Of a stretch of 64,000 nucleotides of DNA, positions 49,420 to 58,908 are shown one piece after another. The position numbers were made by a program, and so were the translations under genes. The notes beneath the pieces were generated by a model. It saw only the letters and a program-made list of their open reading frames with translations. It was not told where the DNA came from and ran no database searches. How positions within the stretch are numbered: position 1 is the first letter of the stretch; each line of letters opens with the position of its first letter. The DNA is taken from positions 62,001-126,000 of the forward strand of contig DATKQE010000085.1 in NCBI GenBank assembly GCA_035532935.1. Reading direction: 5' to 3'. The stretch comes from DATJLY01 sp035532935 (GTDB taxonomy: Bacteria > Pseudomonadota > Alphaproteobacteria > ATCC43930 > CGMCC-115725).

Positions 49420-52400
49420 ATGCTGCCGCGAGCGATCATAGCTTCGATTCTTCTCACGATCCTCGCCGTCGCGGCGATGCCGTGGCATGCCGACGCGGCC
49501 GAGAGTCCGCGCGACAGCGCCTATACTCCCTACCCGCCGGCACCGGCGATGCAGACGCCGGCCGCCGCCGCGGCCAAGAGCGCCGGCTGCGTCACCTGCC
49601 ACACCGTCACCGATTCGCCGACCATGCACACGAGCGTCGGCATCAATCTCGGCTGCGCCGACTGCCACGGCGGCAATCCCGGCGTGATGCGCGCCAGCAT
49701 CACGCCCAAGGGGAGCGCGGAATACGACCGCCTCGAGCAGGAGGCGCATGTCCAGCCGCGCCATCCCAAGGCCTGGAACTGGCCCTCGAGCTCCAAGCCC
49801 GTGGATAGCTACACGCTCCTCAACCGCGAGGCGCCGGCGTTCATCCGCTTCGTCAATCCGAGCGATTATCGCGTCGCGCGCGAGGCCTGCGGCGCCTGCC
49901 ATCTGGCCATTATTCAGGCGGCGGAACGCAGCCTGATGGCGACCGCGGCGCATTTCTGGGCGGCCGCCTCGTACAACAACGGCATCGTGCCGTTCAAGCA
50001 CTCGATCCTGGGCGAGGCCTATACGCGCGACGGCAAGCCGGCGATCGAGCTCGCGCCGACCAAGGTGACGCCCGAAATGACGCGCGAGCATGGCATCATC
50101 CCCGAGATCTACCCGCTGCCGGCCTGGGAGGTGACGCCGCCCGGCGACGTCTTCCGCGTGTTCGAGCGCGGCGGCATCAACATCGGCACGCAGTTCCCGG
50201 ACATCGGGAACCCCGATTCGTCCGGCGACATCGAGGACCTCGAGGAACCGGGCCGGCCCGACATCCGCCAGTCCAATCGCGGCCCCGGCACCGGGCTGCG
50301 CGTGTCGATCCCGGTGCTCAACATCACCAAGACCCGGCTCAACGACCCCTTCACCTGGTTCATCGGCACCAACGACAATCCCGGCGATTATCGCGATTCC
50401 GGCTGCGCCTCGTGCCATGTCGTCTATGCCAACGATCGCGACATCGAGGCGTCCGGCCCCTACGCCAAGTACGGCAGCGGCGGCACCAGCGTCAGCGTCG
50501 ATCCGACCATCCCCAAAAACCAGCCGGTGCATCCGCTGCGCCACGTCATGACCGACGCGATCCCGACCGAGCAGTGCATGATCTGCCACATGCACCAGCC
50601 GAACCTCTTCATGAACACCTATCTCGGCTACACGATGTGGGATTACGAGACGGCGGCGCCGCAGATGTGGCCCAAGAAGCAGAAATATCCGACTGCCGCC
50701 CAGATCCGCGCCATCAACAGGCGCAATCCCGAAGGCGCTGCGCCCAAGGGCAACTGGGGCGACCCCAAGTTCAGCGCCCAGGTCAGCACGCTCAATCCCA
50801 AGATCAAGGACACCCAGTTCGCCGACTATCACGGCCATGGCTGGAACTTCCGCGCCGTGTTCAAGCGCGACCGCAAGGGCAACCTGCTCGACGACGACAA
50901 CAACATCATCTCGAACAACGACCCCGAGAAGTTCGAGAAGGCGGTACATCTCGAATCGATCCACGCCGATTTCGGCATGCAATGCGTCGATTGCCATTTC
51001 GCGCAGGACAACCACGGCAGCGGCCACATCTACGGCGAGGTGCAGGGCGCGATCGAGATTGGCTGCGTCGACTGCCACGGCACCATCTCGTCCTATCCCA
51101 ACCTGCGCACCAGCGGCCCCGCCGCGCCGCCCGGCGGCACCGATCTGTCGCTGTTGCGCACGAGCGACGGCCGCAAGCGCTTCGAGTGGCGCAACGGCAA
51201 GCTCTATCAGCGCTCGGCGGTCTATCCCAACCTCGAATGGCAGGTGACGCTCGTCAAGGACACGGTCAATCCCGCGAGCCCGGAATACGATCCGGTCGCC
51301 GCCCGCGCCAAGCTCATGTCGAACGATGCCTCGATGAAGTGGGGCCCGGGGATACCGGAATCCAAGCTCGCCCATCCCAACGACAAGATGGCGTGCTTCA
51401 CCTGCCATACTTCGTGGACCACGAGCTGCGCCGGCTGCCACCTGCCGATCCAGGCGAACTGGATGACGGCGCGCCATCATTTCGAGGGCGGCGTCACCCG
51501 CAACTACGCGACCTACAATCCCCAGGTCGCGCGCGACGACATGTTCCAGCTCGGCATCGGCGGCACGCTCAAGAATCACGAGATCATGCCGGTCGCCTCG
51601 CGCTCGGCGCTGGTGCTGTCATCGACCAACATCAATCGTGACCATATTTATGTGCAGCAGCCGCCCGTGTCCTCGGCGGGCTTCTCGAGCCAGGCCTTCT
51701 CGGCGCATTACCCCCACACCGAGCGCAAGACCGAAACCAAGACCTGCACCGACTGCCACGTCTCGGCCGCGAACGACAACAATGCCATCATGGCGCAGCT
51801 CCTGCTCTTGGGAACCAATTTCGTCAATTTCGTCGGCTACAACGCCTGGGTCGGCGAGGCGCACGACATCCAGGCGGTGCGCGTCACCGAATGGGACGAG
51901 CCCCAGGCGGTGATCGGCAGCTATCTGCAGAAATACGCCTATCCCGACGACTACAAGGCCCATCTCGCGAACGGCCGCAGGCTCAAGGTCGCCCATGGCC
52001 ACGACTCCAACGACGCGCAGTGCATCCAGCTCCGCGGCGAGTATCTCTACGTCTCCGAGGGCACGCGCGGCATGCGCGTCTATGACGTCGCCAGCATCGC
52101 CAACAAGGACGTGTCCGAGCGCATCATCACGGCGCCGGTGTCGCCGCTGGGCCAGGACACGCACATCGCCTCGAAGGACGCTACCTGCGTCGCCCTGCCG
52201 ACGAACCAGCCGATCAACCCGCTGCGCAATGCCGGCAAGAACGAGACGCTGCTGCCCAATGTCGATTTCGCCAAGGTGATGCGACAGGACAACGAAGAGC
52301 AGGTGATACATCCGATTTACAACTACGCCTACATCACCGATGCGAAGGAAGGGCTGATTCTCACCAATGTCGACACGCTGCAGGACGGCGAGCCGCGCAA

Positions 52401-53232
52401 CAACTTCCTCACCCGCGCGCTCACCTGGAACAAGGACGACATCCTCAAGGGCGCGCGCTATCTGACCATCGCCGGGACGCATTTCTATGTCAGCGCCGAT
52501 GCGGGCGTGGTCGAGCTCGACATGAATGACCCGCTCCATCCCAAGGTCATGGCAGTGATCCCGATCAAGGGCGCGCGCGGGACGGCGGTGCAATTCCGCT
52601 ATCTCTTCGTCGCCGCCGCAGACGGGCTCGATGTCGTCGACATCACCGATCCGGCGCATCCGGTCGTGGTCAAGGGCGCGCACATGCCGCTCCGGCACGC
52701 CAACCGCGTGTTCGTCGCGCGCACCTACGCCTATGTCGCCGACGGCAAGGACGGGCTTGCCATCATCGACGTGGAGCGGCCGGAGCATCCGCATCTCTAT
52801 ATGCAATACACGGCCGGCGGGAAGCTCGACGACGCCCGCGACGTGGTGATCGGCGCAACCAACGCCTCGGACTTCGCCTATGTCGCCGACGGCGTCAACG
52901 GGTTGAAGGTGATCCAGATCACGGCGCCCGACACGCAGCCGAATTTCTACGGCTTCTCGCCCGACCCGAAGCCCGAGCTGATCGCCTGGTATCCGACCGC
53001 GTCGCCGGCGCTGGCGCTGTCGCGCGGGCTCGAGCGCGATCGCGGCGTCGACGAGACGGGGAATCAGATCGCCGTCTTCGGGCGTATCGGCTCGCGCCCG
53101 TTCACGCTCGCCGAGATGCGGAAATTCTATATCGGACCCGACGGCAAGCTCTATACCGTGACCGACGGCCTCGACATGAAGAACTTCGTCCGCGGCCGCA
53201 AGACCGCCGCGGCCGAGCCCGCGCGCCGCTGA
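49420..53232 (+). CDS. Secreted decahaem cytochrome c with C-terminal LVIVD-type propeller
   Basis: A 1270-residue exported protein: signal peptide (about residues 1-27), a haem region with ten C-x-x-C-H motifs from C57 to C776, then about 490 residues containing LVIVD-type repeats (for example L-D-V-V-D-I-T-D-P and L-A-I-I-D-V-E-R-P with Y-V-A-D-G strands), expected to form a beta-propeller. No lipobox or membrane anchor is seen. Such a protein could sit in the periplasm or, if exported across the outer membrane, act as the terminal donor or acceptor for an external substrate. It ends three bases before the convergent secretion operon. Confidence 0.9.
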   Translation: MLPRAIIASILLTILAVAAMPWHADAAESPRDSAYTPYPPAPAMQTPAAAAAKSAGCVTCHTVTDSPTMHTSVGINLGCADCHGGNPGVMRASITPKGSAEYDRLEQEAHVQPRHPKAWNWPSSSKPVDSYTLLNREAPAFIRFVNPSDYRVAREACGACHLAIIQAAERSLMATAAHFWAAASYNNGIVPFKHSILGEAYTRDGKPAIELAPTKVTPEMTREHGIIPEIYPLPAWEVTPPGDVFRVFERGGINIGTQFPDIGNPDSSGDIEDLEEPGRPDIRQSNRGPGTGLRVSIPVLNITKTRLNDPFTWFIGTNDNPGDYRDSGCASCHVVYANDRDIEASGPYAKYGSGGTSVSVDPTIPKNQPVHPLRHVMTDAIPTEQCMICHMHQPNLFMNTYLGYTMWDYETAAPQMWPKKQKYPTAAQIRAINRRNPEGAAPKGNWGDPKFSAQVSTLNPKIKDTQFADYHGHGWNFRAVFKRDRKGNLLDDDNNIISNNDPEKFEKAVHLESIHADFGMQCVDCHFAQDNHGSGHIYGEVQGAIEIGCVDCHGTISSYPNLRTSGPAAPPGGTDLSLLRTSDGRKRFEWRNGKLYQRSAVYPNLEWQVTLVKDTVNPASPEYDPVAARAKLMSNDASMKWGPGIPESKLAHPNDKMACFTCHTSWTTSCAGCHLPIQANWMTARHHFEGGVTRNYATYNPQVARDDMFQLGIGGTLKNHEIMPVASRSALVLSSTNINRDHIYVQQPPVSSAGFSSQAFSAHYPHTERKTETKTCTDCHVSAANDNNAIMAQLLLLGTNFVNFVGYNAWVGEAHDIQAVRVTEWDEPQAVIGSYLQKYAYPDDYKAHLANGRRLKVAHGHDSNDAQCIQLRGEYLYVSEGTRGMRVYDVASIANKDVSERIITAPVSPLGQDTHIASKDATCVALPTNQPINPLRNAGKNETLLPNVDFAKVMRQDNEEQVIHPIYNYAYITDAKEGLILTNVDTLQDGEPRNNFLTRALTWNKDDILKGARYLTIAGTHFYVSADAGVVELDMNDPLHPKVMAVIPIKGARGTAVQFRYLFVAAADGLDVVDITDPAHPVVVKGAHMPLRHANRVFVARTYAYVADGKDGLAIIDVERPEHPHLYMQYTAGGKLDDARDVVIGATNASDFAYVADGVNGLKVIQITAPDTQPNFYGFSPDPKPELIAWYPTASPALALSRGLERDRGVDETGNQIAVFGRIGSRPFTLAEMRKFYIGPDGKLYTVTDGLDMKNFVRGRKTAAAEPARR

Positions 53233-53235
53233 GCG

Positions 53236-53727
53236 CTACCGCGTGGCGGCGGGCGGCGCGGCGGCGCGGTCGAGCGTCAGCGTCGTGTCGCCGGCGGGCG
53301 AGGTAAGAACGACGCTGTTCGACGTGATGCGCTTCACTACCCGGCCTGCGATCGCCTGACCCTCGCCCAGCTCGAAGCTGTGGCCGGTCGCGGTCTCGAC
53401 GATGAGGGCGTGCCGCGTCGTGCCGGCGATGACAACGCCGACCAGCCGGTAGCGGCCGCCGATACCGCCAAGGGTGCTCGCCGCGCCACGCGGCGGCGGC
53501 CGGCGCGACGGCGAGAACAGCGGCCGATTCACGGTCGCGGCGTAATCGGCGAATGCGGCGAGCCGGACCGGAGCGGGTTCCGTGCCGCCGGTCCCGAACG
53601 CGGCGGGACGATCTCCCGCGCGCGTCGCCGGCGGCAGCAGCGGCCGCAGCGCCAGCGCGGCGACGACCACATTTGCGGCGACAAGAACGAGGGTGAGCGG
53701 GCGCGGCGCGCGCATCGCGGCCGTCAT
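53236..53727 (-). CDS. Type II secretion GspC/GspN-like inner-membrane protein
   Basis: A 163-residue protein with an N-terminal membrane helix (about residues 9-28) and a short periplasmic domain (about 85-155) resembling the homology region of GspC and PilP: Y-R-L-V-G-V-V-I, A-L-I-V-E and G-E-G-Q-A-I-A-G-R. The PDZ or coiled-coil end of full GspC is absent, so it may be a minimal GspC or a GspN-type protein. It is the last gene of the operon, overlapping the GspM gene by four bases. It would link the inner-membrane platform to the secretin, which is not in this window. Confidence 0.65.
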   Translation of the reverse strand: MTAAMRAPRPLTLVLVAANVVVAALALRPLLPPATRAGDRPAAFGTGGTEPAPVRLAAFADYAATVNRPLFSPSRRPPPRGAASTLGGIGGRYRLVGVVIAGTTRHALIVETATGHSFELGEGQAIAGRVVKRITSNSVVLTSPAGDTTLTLDRAAAPPAATR

Positions 53728-54254
53728 GTCCGCGGACCGGGCTTGAACCCCGACACGTCCACCTGGAATTCGAGCGGTCCGGCCGCCGCTGCCGGCCCCG
53801 TCATCCGCGTCTCGATCTGGAGATTGTCGGGATAGAGCAGGCGGGGCGACGCCTCGATGGCATAGAGCAGATGGTCGAGCGCGGCGATGTCGGCCCGTCC
53901 CTTGAGACGGATGCCGATCCGGGTGGCGCCGTCGACCGCCTCGGGCTGCAATACCTGAAGCCCTTCGATCTCGACCTGCGCCGCCGCCGCCGCGGTCTTC
54001 AGCGCCTGCTGCAGCAGCGCGTCCGCCTGGGCGGCGGAATTCGCCGGAAAGAGCGCCGCCGTCGCATCGATCGGCATCGCCGTCGGGTGCGGCGCGTGCA
54101 GCAGCGCACGATAGCGCGACAGCTTCTGCTCGGCCGCCGCGAGCCGCCGGGCGCCGCCATCGACGAGACCGCGATAGGCCGCGACCGGGCCGACCCACAG
54201 CCCGGCGAGCAGCGCCAGCAGGATGAGAAGCGCCGCGGCGCGCGCGCGCGTCAC
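53724..54254 (-). CDS. gspM: Type II secretion system protein GspM
   Basis: A 176-residue bitopic membrane protein: one N-terminal helix (A-A-L-L-I-L-L-A-L-L-A-G-L-W-V-G), a coiled-coil stretch (about 35-60), and a small ferredoxin-like periplasmic domain. GspM pairs with GspL in the assembly platform. GTG at 54254 overlaps the GspL stop by four bases and is the best start; no ATG gives the helix. Size and gene order (L before M) support the call more than sequence identity. Confidence 0.8.
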   Translation of the reverse strand: MTRARAAALLILLALLAGLWVGPVAAYRGLVDGGARRLAAAEQKLSRYRALLHAPHPTAMPIDATAALFPANSAAQADALLQQALKTAAAAAQVEIEGLQVLQPEAVDGATRIGIRLKGRADIAALDHLLYAIEASPRLLYPDNLQIETRMTGPAAAAGPLEFQVDVSGFKPGPRT

Positions 54255-55330
54255 GGCTTCGCCTCGACGATGGCGGCCGCAATCTCGAAATGCTCGAGGC
54301 CGGTGGCGGGATCGCGCAGGATCGGCGTGCGGAAGACCACGTTGGCGAAGTCGCGGCTGTGCTCGAGCGCGAGCGCCACCGTCGCGGCCGATGGCGAGAG
54401 CCCGCTCATGACGACCTCGTGCCCGGTCACGCCGAGCGACACCAGCCACGATCCGTCCGGGATCGCCCGAGTAAGCCGGTCGAGCACGGCGACGAGCGGC
54501 GGCCGCGCCGCCTTGAGCCGCAACGGACCCGCGACGCGATCGGCCGCGCGGCGCTGTTGCGCGCGTGCCGTAAGCAGGACCTCCACGCGGGGGCGCAGCG
54601 CCGCGCTCTCGCGCATGATCGCGGCGAGCCGCATGCGGTCGTGGACGATCGGCGACGCCAGGGCGGCCGCGCCGAGCACGACGAGCAGCGCCAGAAGCCA
54701 GCTTTGGCCGCGCGTGAGCACCGGCGCTTGCGCCGATGCCGCGACCGGGAGGCGCAGCGGCGCCGTACCATCGGCGCCCGCGACGACCACGTCCCCGACG
54801 CGCAGCCCCGCGCCGCCGAGCTCGTCGCAGATCTCGGCCACGATCTCGCGCGGCACGGCGATGATCTCGACCTCGATCGAGCTGCCGTCGCGGCCGGTGA
54901 CGCGATGGCGGAAATGGACGCGCTCGGCGGGAAAGGGAAAGTGGCGCGCGATCTCGAAATGAACCACGCGCGCGATCTCGCGCTGCGCTGGCGCCGGCAG
55001 CCTGATGCGCTTGGCGAGCAGGCGCTCGGGCGGAATCTCGATCACGACCGCGCCGGGCCGCATGCGGGCGTCGGCGAGATGTTGCAGCATGTGCCGCCGC
55101 TGGGCCGCATCGGCGGTGGCGCGGTCGATCTGCCCGAGCACCGTGCGGCGGCGCCGCACCATCCAATAGCGCTCGCCGACCTCGACGACGACCGCGTTCC
55201 GGCCGCCGTCGAGACGCCGCACCACGTCGCCGTAGAGTCCGCGCAATTCGCCGAGCCACCACCGCAGCGCGCGCTCCACCACGGGGCGCACGCCCGCGGC
55301 TTTCGGCTCGTCGTCGGCGGCGACGGTCAT
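54251..55330 (-). CDS. gspL: Type II secretion system protein GspL (PilN-domain)
   Basis: A 359-residue protein with an actin-like cytoplasmic part (about residues 1-205), one membrane helix (about 215-235, Q-S-W-L-L-A-L-L-V-V-L-G) and a ferredoxin-fold periplasmic part (about 290-355). GspL recruits the GspE ATPase to the membrane. It overlaps gspM and follows gspK by a 77-base gap, so the two halves of the operon may have slightly different expression. Confidence 0.85.
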   Translation of the reverse strand: MTVAADDEPKAAGVRPVVERALRWWLGELRGLYGDVVRRLDGGRNAVVVEVGERYWMVRRRRTVLGQIDRATADAAQRRHMLQHLADARMRPGAVVIEIPPERLLAKRIRLPAPAQREIARVVHFEIARHFPFPAERVHFRHRVTGRDGSSIEVEIIAVPREIVAEICDELGGAGLRVGDVVVAGADGTAPLRLPVAASAQAPVLTRGQSWLLALLVVLGAAALASPIVHDRMRLAAIMRESAALRPRVEVLLTARAQQRRAADRVAGPLRLKAARPPLVAVLDRLTRAIPDGSWLVSLGVTGHEVVMSGLSPSAATVALALEHSRDFANVVFRTPILRDPATGLEHFEIAAAIVEAKP

Positions 55331-55407
55331 GGGGCGGGCTCTCTTCGGCGATCGCCGCGCACCATATCAGATGACGCTACAGCTTGCATCGCTCCCGGCC
55401 GCTTGGT

Positions 55408-56310
55408 CTAGCGCCGCGCCGGGCGCAGCGGCGGCGTCCGCCACGCCATGACCTCGTAGGGGCGGCTCGGCTGGCCGGTGAGGCGAATTTGCAGATCGGC
55501 CCGGAACCGCGCGCCGTCGGGCGCCGTCGCCACCGCGCTCACAGTGAAGTCCCGATCCGGACTCACCACCAGATAGGGATAGCCCGGCAGCGTCTCGAAA
55601 TCGCTGTCCTCGGGCGCCATCTCGCGCTGCGTGCGTCGCGCTGCGAGGTAGGCGTCGACCATGTCCGGCGTGGCGCCGGGCAGCGCAAGCAGCACCGTCC
55701 GCGGCGCGACCTCGGGATCGATCGCCGCGGCGCCGGTTGCGACAGTGATGCTGTCGGCGACCGCGTGATAGAGGCGGTCGTTCATCCCCGGCAGCCCGGC
55801 CAGCTCCTCGGGCGCGGTGAAGAGCGCCGGATGAACCGGGGCCCGATCCGCGTCGTCCGGCTGCGGACATGACGGCGCCGGGCTGCCGCGGCGGAGCGCG
55901 ATGCGGCAGGCGAGCAGCAGCGCGTCCGCTTCCGGCCGCCCGACCGCTTCGAACAGGCCGGCGAGCAGTTCGAGCGGCGCCTGGTTCAGGTCGATCTTGC
56001 CGGCCTCGTCTTCGATCGCGATCGCCACGGTCACCGGCCCGTCCTGCCAGTTCTCGCTATGGCCGTCGAAGATCACGGTTCCGGCGGCGCGCCGCGCGAG
56101 CAGCCGCGCCAGGCCGAGCTGCGTGCCGCCGTCCGCGGCCTCGCGCACGCGCATCGCCGCGACCGCGTTCCGCGCCACCAGGATTTCGGTCCGGGTGGTG
56201 AACCCGGTCGCGGCCAGCAGCACGAACAGGATCGCCACGCCCCACAGCACGAGGATGGTGACCGAGCCGCGCTCGCGATCGGCGCCGATGTCGATTGGCG
56301 GATTGCGCAT
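55408..56310 (-). CDS. gspK: Type II secretion minor pseudopilin GspK
   Basis: A 300-residue protein with a short leader, G-S-V-T-I-L-V-L-W-G-V-A-I-L at the pseudopilin helix and a large globular domain containing D-L-N-Q-A-P and E-L-A-G-L-P-G-M, as in GspK, the pseudopilus tip. GspK characteristically lacks Glu5 of other pseudopilins, which fits here. It begins one base after the GspJ stop. Confidence 0.9.
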   Translation of the reverse strand: MRNPPIDIGADRERGSVTILVLWGVAILFVLLAATGFTTRTEILVARNAVAAMRVREAADGGTQLGLARLLARRAAGTVIFDGHSENWQDGPVTVAIAIEDEAGKIDLNQAPLELLAGLFEAVGRPEADALLLACRIALRRGSPAPSCPQPDDADRAPVHPALFTAPEELAGLPGMNDRLYHAVADSITVATGAAAIDPEVAPRTVLLALPGATPDMVDAYLAARRTQREMAPEDSDFETLPGYPYLVVSPDRDFTVSAVATAPDGARFRADLQIRLTGQPSRPYEVMAWRTPPLRPARR

Positions 56311-56311
56311 C

Positions 56312-56902
56312 TCAGCCCGGCGCCGCCCATAGCCGGATGACGAGCGGCGGCTGCGCGGTGCCGTCGCCGCTGTCGATGTCGATGCGGACGAGCGTCGGCG
56401 GATAGAGCGGCCCGTTCCAGCCGTGGTACCAGTGCGGCGTGGCGCCGGGCGTGATGCGGCCGAAATAGGCGAGCCGCAGCGCCCGGAGCCGCGGCACCAG
56501 CACCGCGCGCGTCGTAGCGAGCGCCGGCACTCCGCCGACGCGCCGGCGCGTCAGCACCAGCGCCCGGTCGCCGCCGCGCGTCTCCACGGCGAGCCTGACG
56601 CGATAGAGCCCGACCCCGCCATCTTCGGCGAGGGTGAGGAAGCGCAGGCTCTGCGCCCCGCCGACCAGCGCCGGCGCATTGGGCAGGAGCGGCGCGACGA
56701 AGGTGGCGCCAAGCTCGCGCCGCAACAGCGCGTCGAGGCTGCGGCGCGCCTCCAGCCGGTCGGCGCGGTCCGATGCGCGCTCCAGCCCCACCGTCGCAAA
56801 GCGCATGCCCTCGAGCATGAGCAACGCGACGATGCCGGTGAGCGCGAGCGCGATCAGCACCTCGACCAGCGTGAAGCCTGGCCGGCGCGCGCCGCGGCTC
56901 AT
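56312..56902 (-). CDS. gspJ: Type II secretion minor pseudopilin GspJ
   Basis: A 196-residue pseudopilin. The prepilin signature is R-R-P-G-F-T-L-V-E-V-L-I-A-L with the cleavage after Gly and Glu5, followed by the hydrophobic helix and a C-terminal beta domain. It overlaps gspI by four bases. GspJ forms the tip complex with GspI and GspK. Confidence 0.9.
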   Translation of the reverse strand: MSRGARRPGFTLVEVLIALALTGIVALLMLEGMRFATVGLERASDRADRLEARRSLDALLRRELGATFVAPLLPNAPALVGGAQSLRFLTLAEDGGVGLYRVRLAVETRGGDRALVLTRRRVGGVPALATTRAVLVPRLRALRLAYFGRITPGATPHWYHGWNGPLYPPTLVRIDIDSGDGTAQPPLVIRLWAAPG

Positions 56903-57306
56903 GGCGGCGCCTCGACCAGCCGCAGCGTCGAGAGCGCGATCTCGCGCTGGCGCGGCCCCTCGCGCCACGTCACGCTCGCGTCGATGCGATAGAGCCCGAA
57001 CGGAGCCGGCGGCGCGGGCGCGGCGCGGTCGTCGAAGCGCGCGACCGCAAGATGCCAGGCGAAGCGGCCGGCGAAGACGCCCTCGGTCGTGCCCGGCTGC
57101 AGCGGCGCGGTGACACCGGCGGCGGCGATCTGCTCCTGCGCCACGGCCAGCGCGGTATCGACATCGCGTGACACCGCATAGCCGAGTACGCCGTTGCCGA
57201 ACACGCTCGCCGCGGTGCCGAGCGCGATCCCGACCACGGCGAGCGCGAACAGAACCTCGATCAGCGAAAATCCCGCCGCGGGGCGATCACCGAAGGAGGA
57301 TGGCAC
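56899..57306 (-). CDS. gspI: Type II secretion minor pseudopilin GspI
   Basis: A 135-residue pseudopilin with the signature A-A-G-F-S-L-I-E-V-L-F-A-L and a short C-terminal domain. Its start overlaps the end of gspH by 20 bases. GspI nucleates the tip complex. Confidence 0.88.
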   Translation of the reverse strand: MPSSFGDRPAAGFSLIEVLFALAVVGIALGTAASVFGNGVLGYAVSRDVDTALAVAQEQIAAAGVTAPLQPGTTEGVFAGRFAWHLAVARFDDRAAPAPPAPFGLYRIDASVTWREGPRQREIALSTLRLVEAPP

Positions 57307-57715
57307 GGCCGGTCAATGCCTCGATCTCGATCTCGCGCCGCGCGACGGGGCTGCGCAGGATGACGCTTCCGCCCGAGGCGCCGCCCGAGGGGAAGAAGGA
57401 AATCCGCGTGCCGCCGCGCACCTCGACCGACAGCGCCGCCGCCGGCGGGAATTGATGCCGCGCTCCGTCGACGCTGAAGCCGTTGGTGCCGCCGCTGAAG
57501 GCGATGTCGCGGTCCTCGGCGATCGCCGCGGAACGGGCCGCCGCCAGCGCCGCGCGCACCTCCTGCGTCGCGCCGGCGAGTGTGGCGGCCCCGGTGCGCC
57601 GGCTGTAGAGCGGCAAGGCCAGCGCCACGACGAGGCTCAGGATCGCCAGCACGATCAGTAGTTCGAGCAGCGTGAATCCGCCGCCGAAGCGGCGCGTGTC
57701 ACGTGGCAACGTCAT
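57287..57715 (-). CDS. gspH: Type II secretion minor pseudopilin GspH
   Basis: A 142-residue pseudopilin: G-G-G-F-T-L-L-E-L-L-I-V-L with Glu5, a hydrophobic helix, and a beta-rich tail with S-F-F-P-S-G-G-A-S-G-G, a GspH/FimT-type segment. It overlaps gspF by 17 bases. The major pseudopilin GspG is not found next to it. Confidence 0.88.
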   Translation of the reverse strand: MTLPRDTRRFGGGFTLLELLIVLAILSLVVALALPLYSRRTGAATLAGATQEVRAALAAARSAAIAEDRDIAFSGGTNGFSVDGARHQFPPAAALSVEVRGGTRISFFPSGGASGGSVILRSPVARREIEIEALTGRAILLR

Positions 57716-58907
57716 AGACCTCGAGCACGGTGCTGAAGATGGCGAGCGCGATGGCGCCGATGATGAGTCCCAGCACGACGATGCTCAGCGGCGCCACCAG
57801 GGCGACCCATTCGTTGGCCGTGGCCTCGATCTCCTGGCGCAGCATGTCGCTCGCCTTGAGCAGCATCGGCGCGAGATCGCCGGTCTCCTCGCCGACCCGC
57901 ACCAATTCGAGCGTGAGAACGGGCAGGAGGCGCGGCGCGGCGAGCGCCTGGGCCACGCCGTCGCCGCGCTCGATCGCGCGCTCGGCTTCGCCAAGCCCCT
58001 CGCGCAGCGCTGCGTTCGTCGCCGCCGCGCGCGCGGCTGCCACTGCGGCCGGCACTGCCACTCCCGCCGCTATCATGGTGCCGAGGAGAAAGGCGAGGCG
58101 CTCGGTCTCGATTTTCCGCACCAGCGTTCCGACCGCCGGCAGCGCCAGAAGGCGGCGATCGACGGCGATGCGGAACGCCGCATCCCGCCGCTTGAAGACG
58201 TAGAGCGCGGCGAGCGCAAAGACGACCGCCGCCGCCAGCGCGCCGTAGTCGTGAACCAGGTACGACACATCGAGCAGACCCTGCATCAGGAGCGGCGGCT
58301 CGCGGCGGAACCCTTCGAGCAGGGTCGCGAAGCGCGGCACGACGAAGCCGAGCAGGAACGAAACCGACAGGCAGGCGACGACCAGCACGCTCGCCGGATA
58401 GATGAGCGCGCCGATCAGCGACTGGCGGATCGTGCGGTTGCGCTCGAGCACGGCGGCGAGCCGTTCCAGCGCCCCGGCGAGGTCGCCGCGCGCCTCGCCG
58501 GCGGCGATCACCATGGCATGCGCGGGGATGAAGGCGTTGTGCTCGACCGCGGCGCGCGACAGGCTCTCGCCGCGATGGACCGCCGCGCGCAGCGCCTCGG
58601 CCAGGAGCGCGCGGCGCGAACGGCCATGCTCGCCCGCGACCAGGTGCAGCGCACGGTCGAGCGCGACGCCGGCAGCGAGCAGCGCGGCAAGCTGGCGCGT
58701 GAAGAGGATGAGCTCGCGCTGCGGCAGTCGCCGCCGACGGCGGTTGCCGCGGGCGCGGGCGGCCACGCCGGAAATTGGCGCGATCTCGATCGGAAAGCTG
58801 CCGGCGGATTGGAGATGGCTCGCCGCCGCGCCGGCGTCGTCGGCGACCAGTTCGCCCTCGATCTCGCCGCCGACCGGGCGCAGCGCGCGATAGCGGAACC
58901 GTGGCAT
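57699..58907 (-). CDS. gspF: Type II secretion inner-membrane platform protein GspF
   Basis: A 402-residue polytopic protein with two repeated T2SSF domains (about residues 65-190 and 265-390), each ending in a membrane helix region, and E-x-x-G repeats such as G-E-A-R-G-D and G-E-E-T-G-D. The first residues (F-R-Y-R-A-L) are typical. It is one base from gspE and overlaps gspH. GspF couples ATPase rotation to pseudopilus assembly. Confidence 0.93.
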   Translation of the reverse strand: MPRFRYRALRPVGGEIEGELVADDAGAAASHLQSAGSFPIEIAPISGVAARARGNRRRRRLPQRELILFTRQLAALLAAGVALDRALHLVAGEHGRSRRALLAEALRAAVHRGESLSRAAVEHNAFIPAHAMVIAAGEARGDLAGALERLAAVLERNRTIRQSLIGALIYPASVLVVACLSVSFLLGFVVPRFATLLEGFRREPPLLMQGLLDVSYLVHDYGALAAAVVFALAALYVFKRRDAAFRIAVDRRLLALPAVGTLVRKIETERLAFLLGTMIAAGVAVPAAVAAARAAATNAALREGLGEAERAIERGDGVAQALAAPRLLPVLTLELVRVGEETGDLAPMLLKASDMLRQEIEATANEWVALVAPLSIVVLGLIIGAIALAIFSTVLEVYDVAT

Positions 58908-58908
58908 G

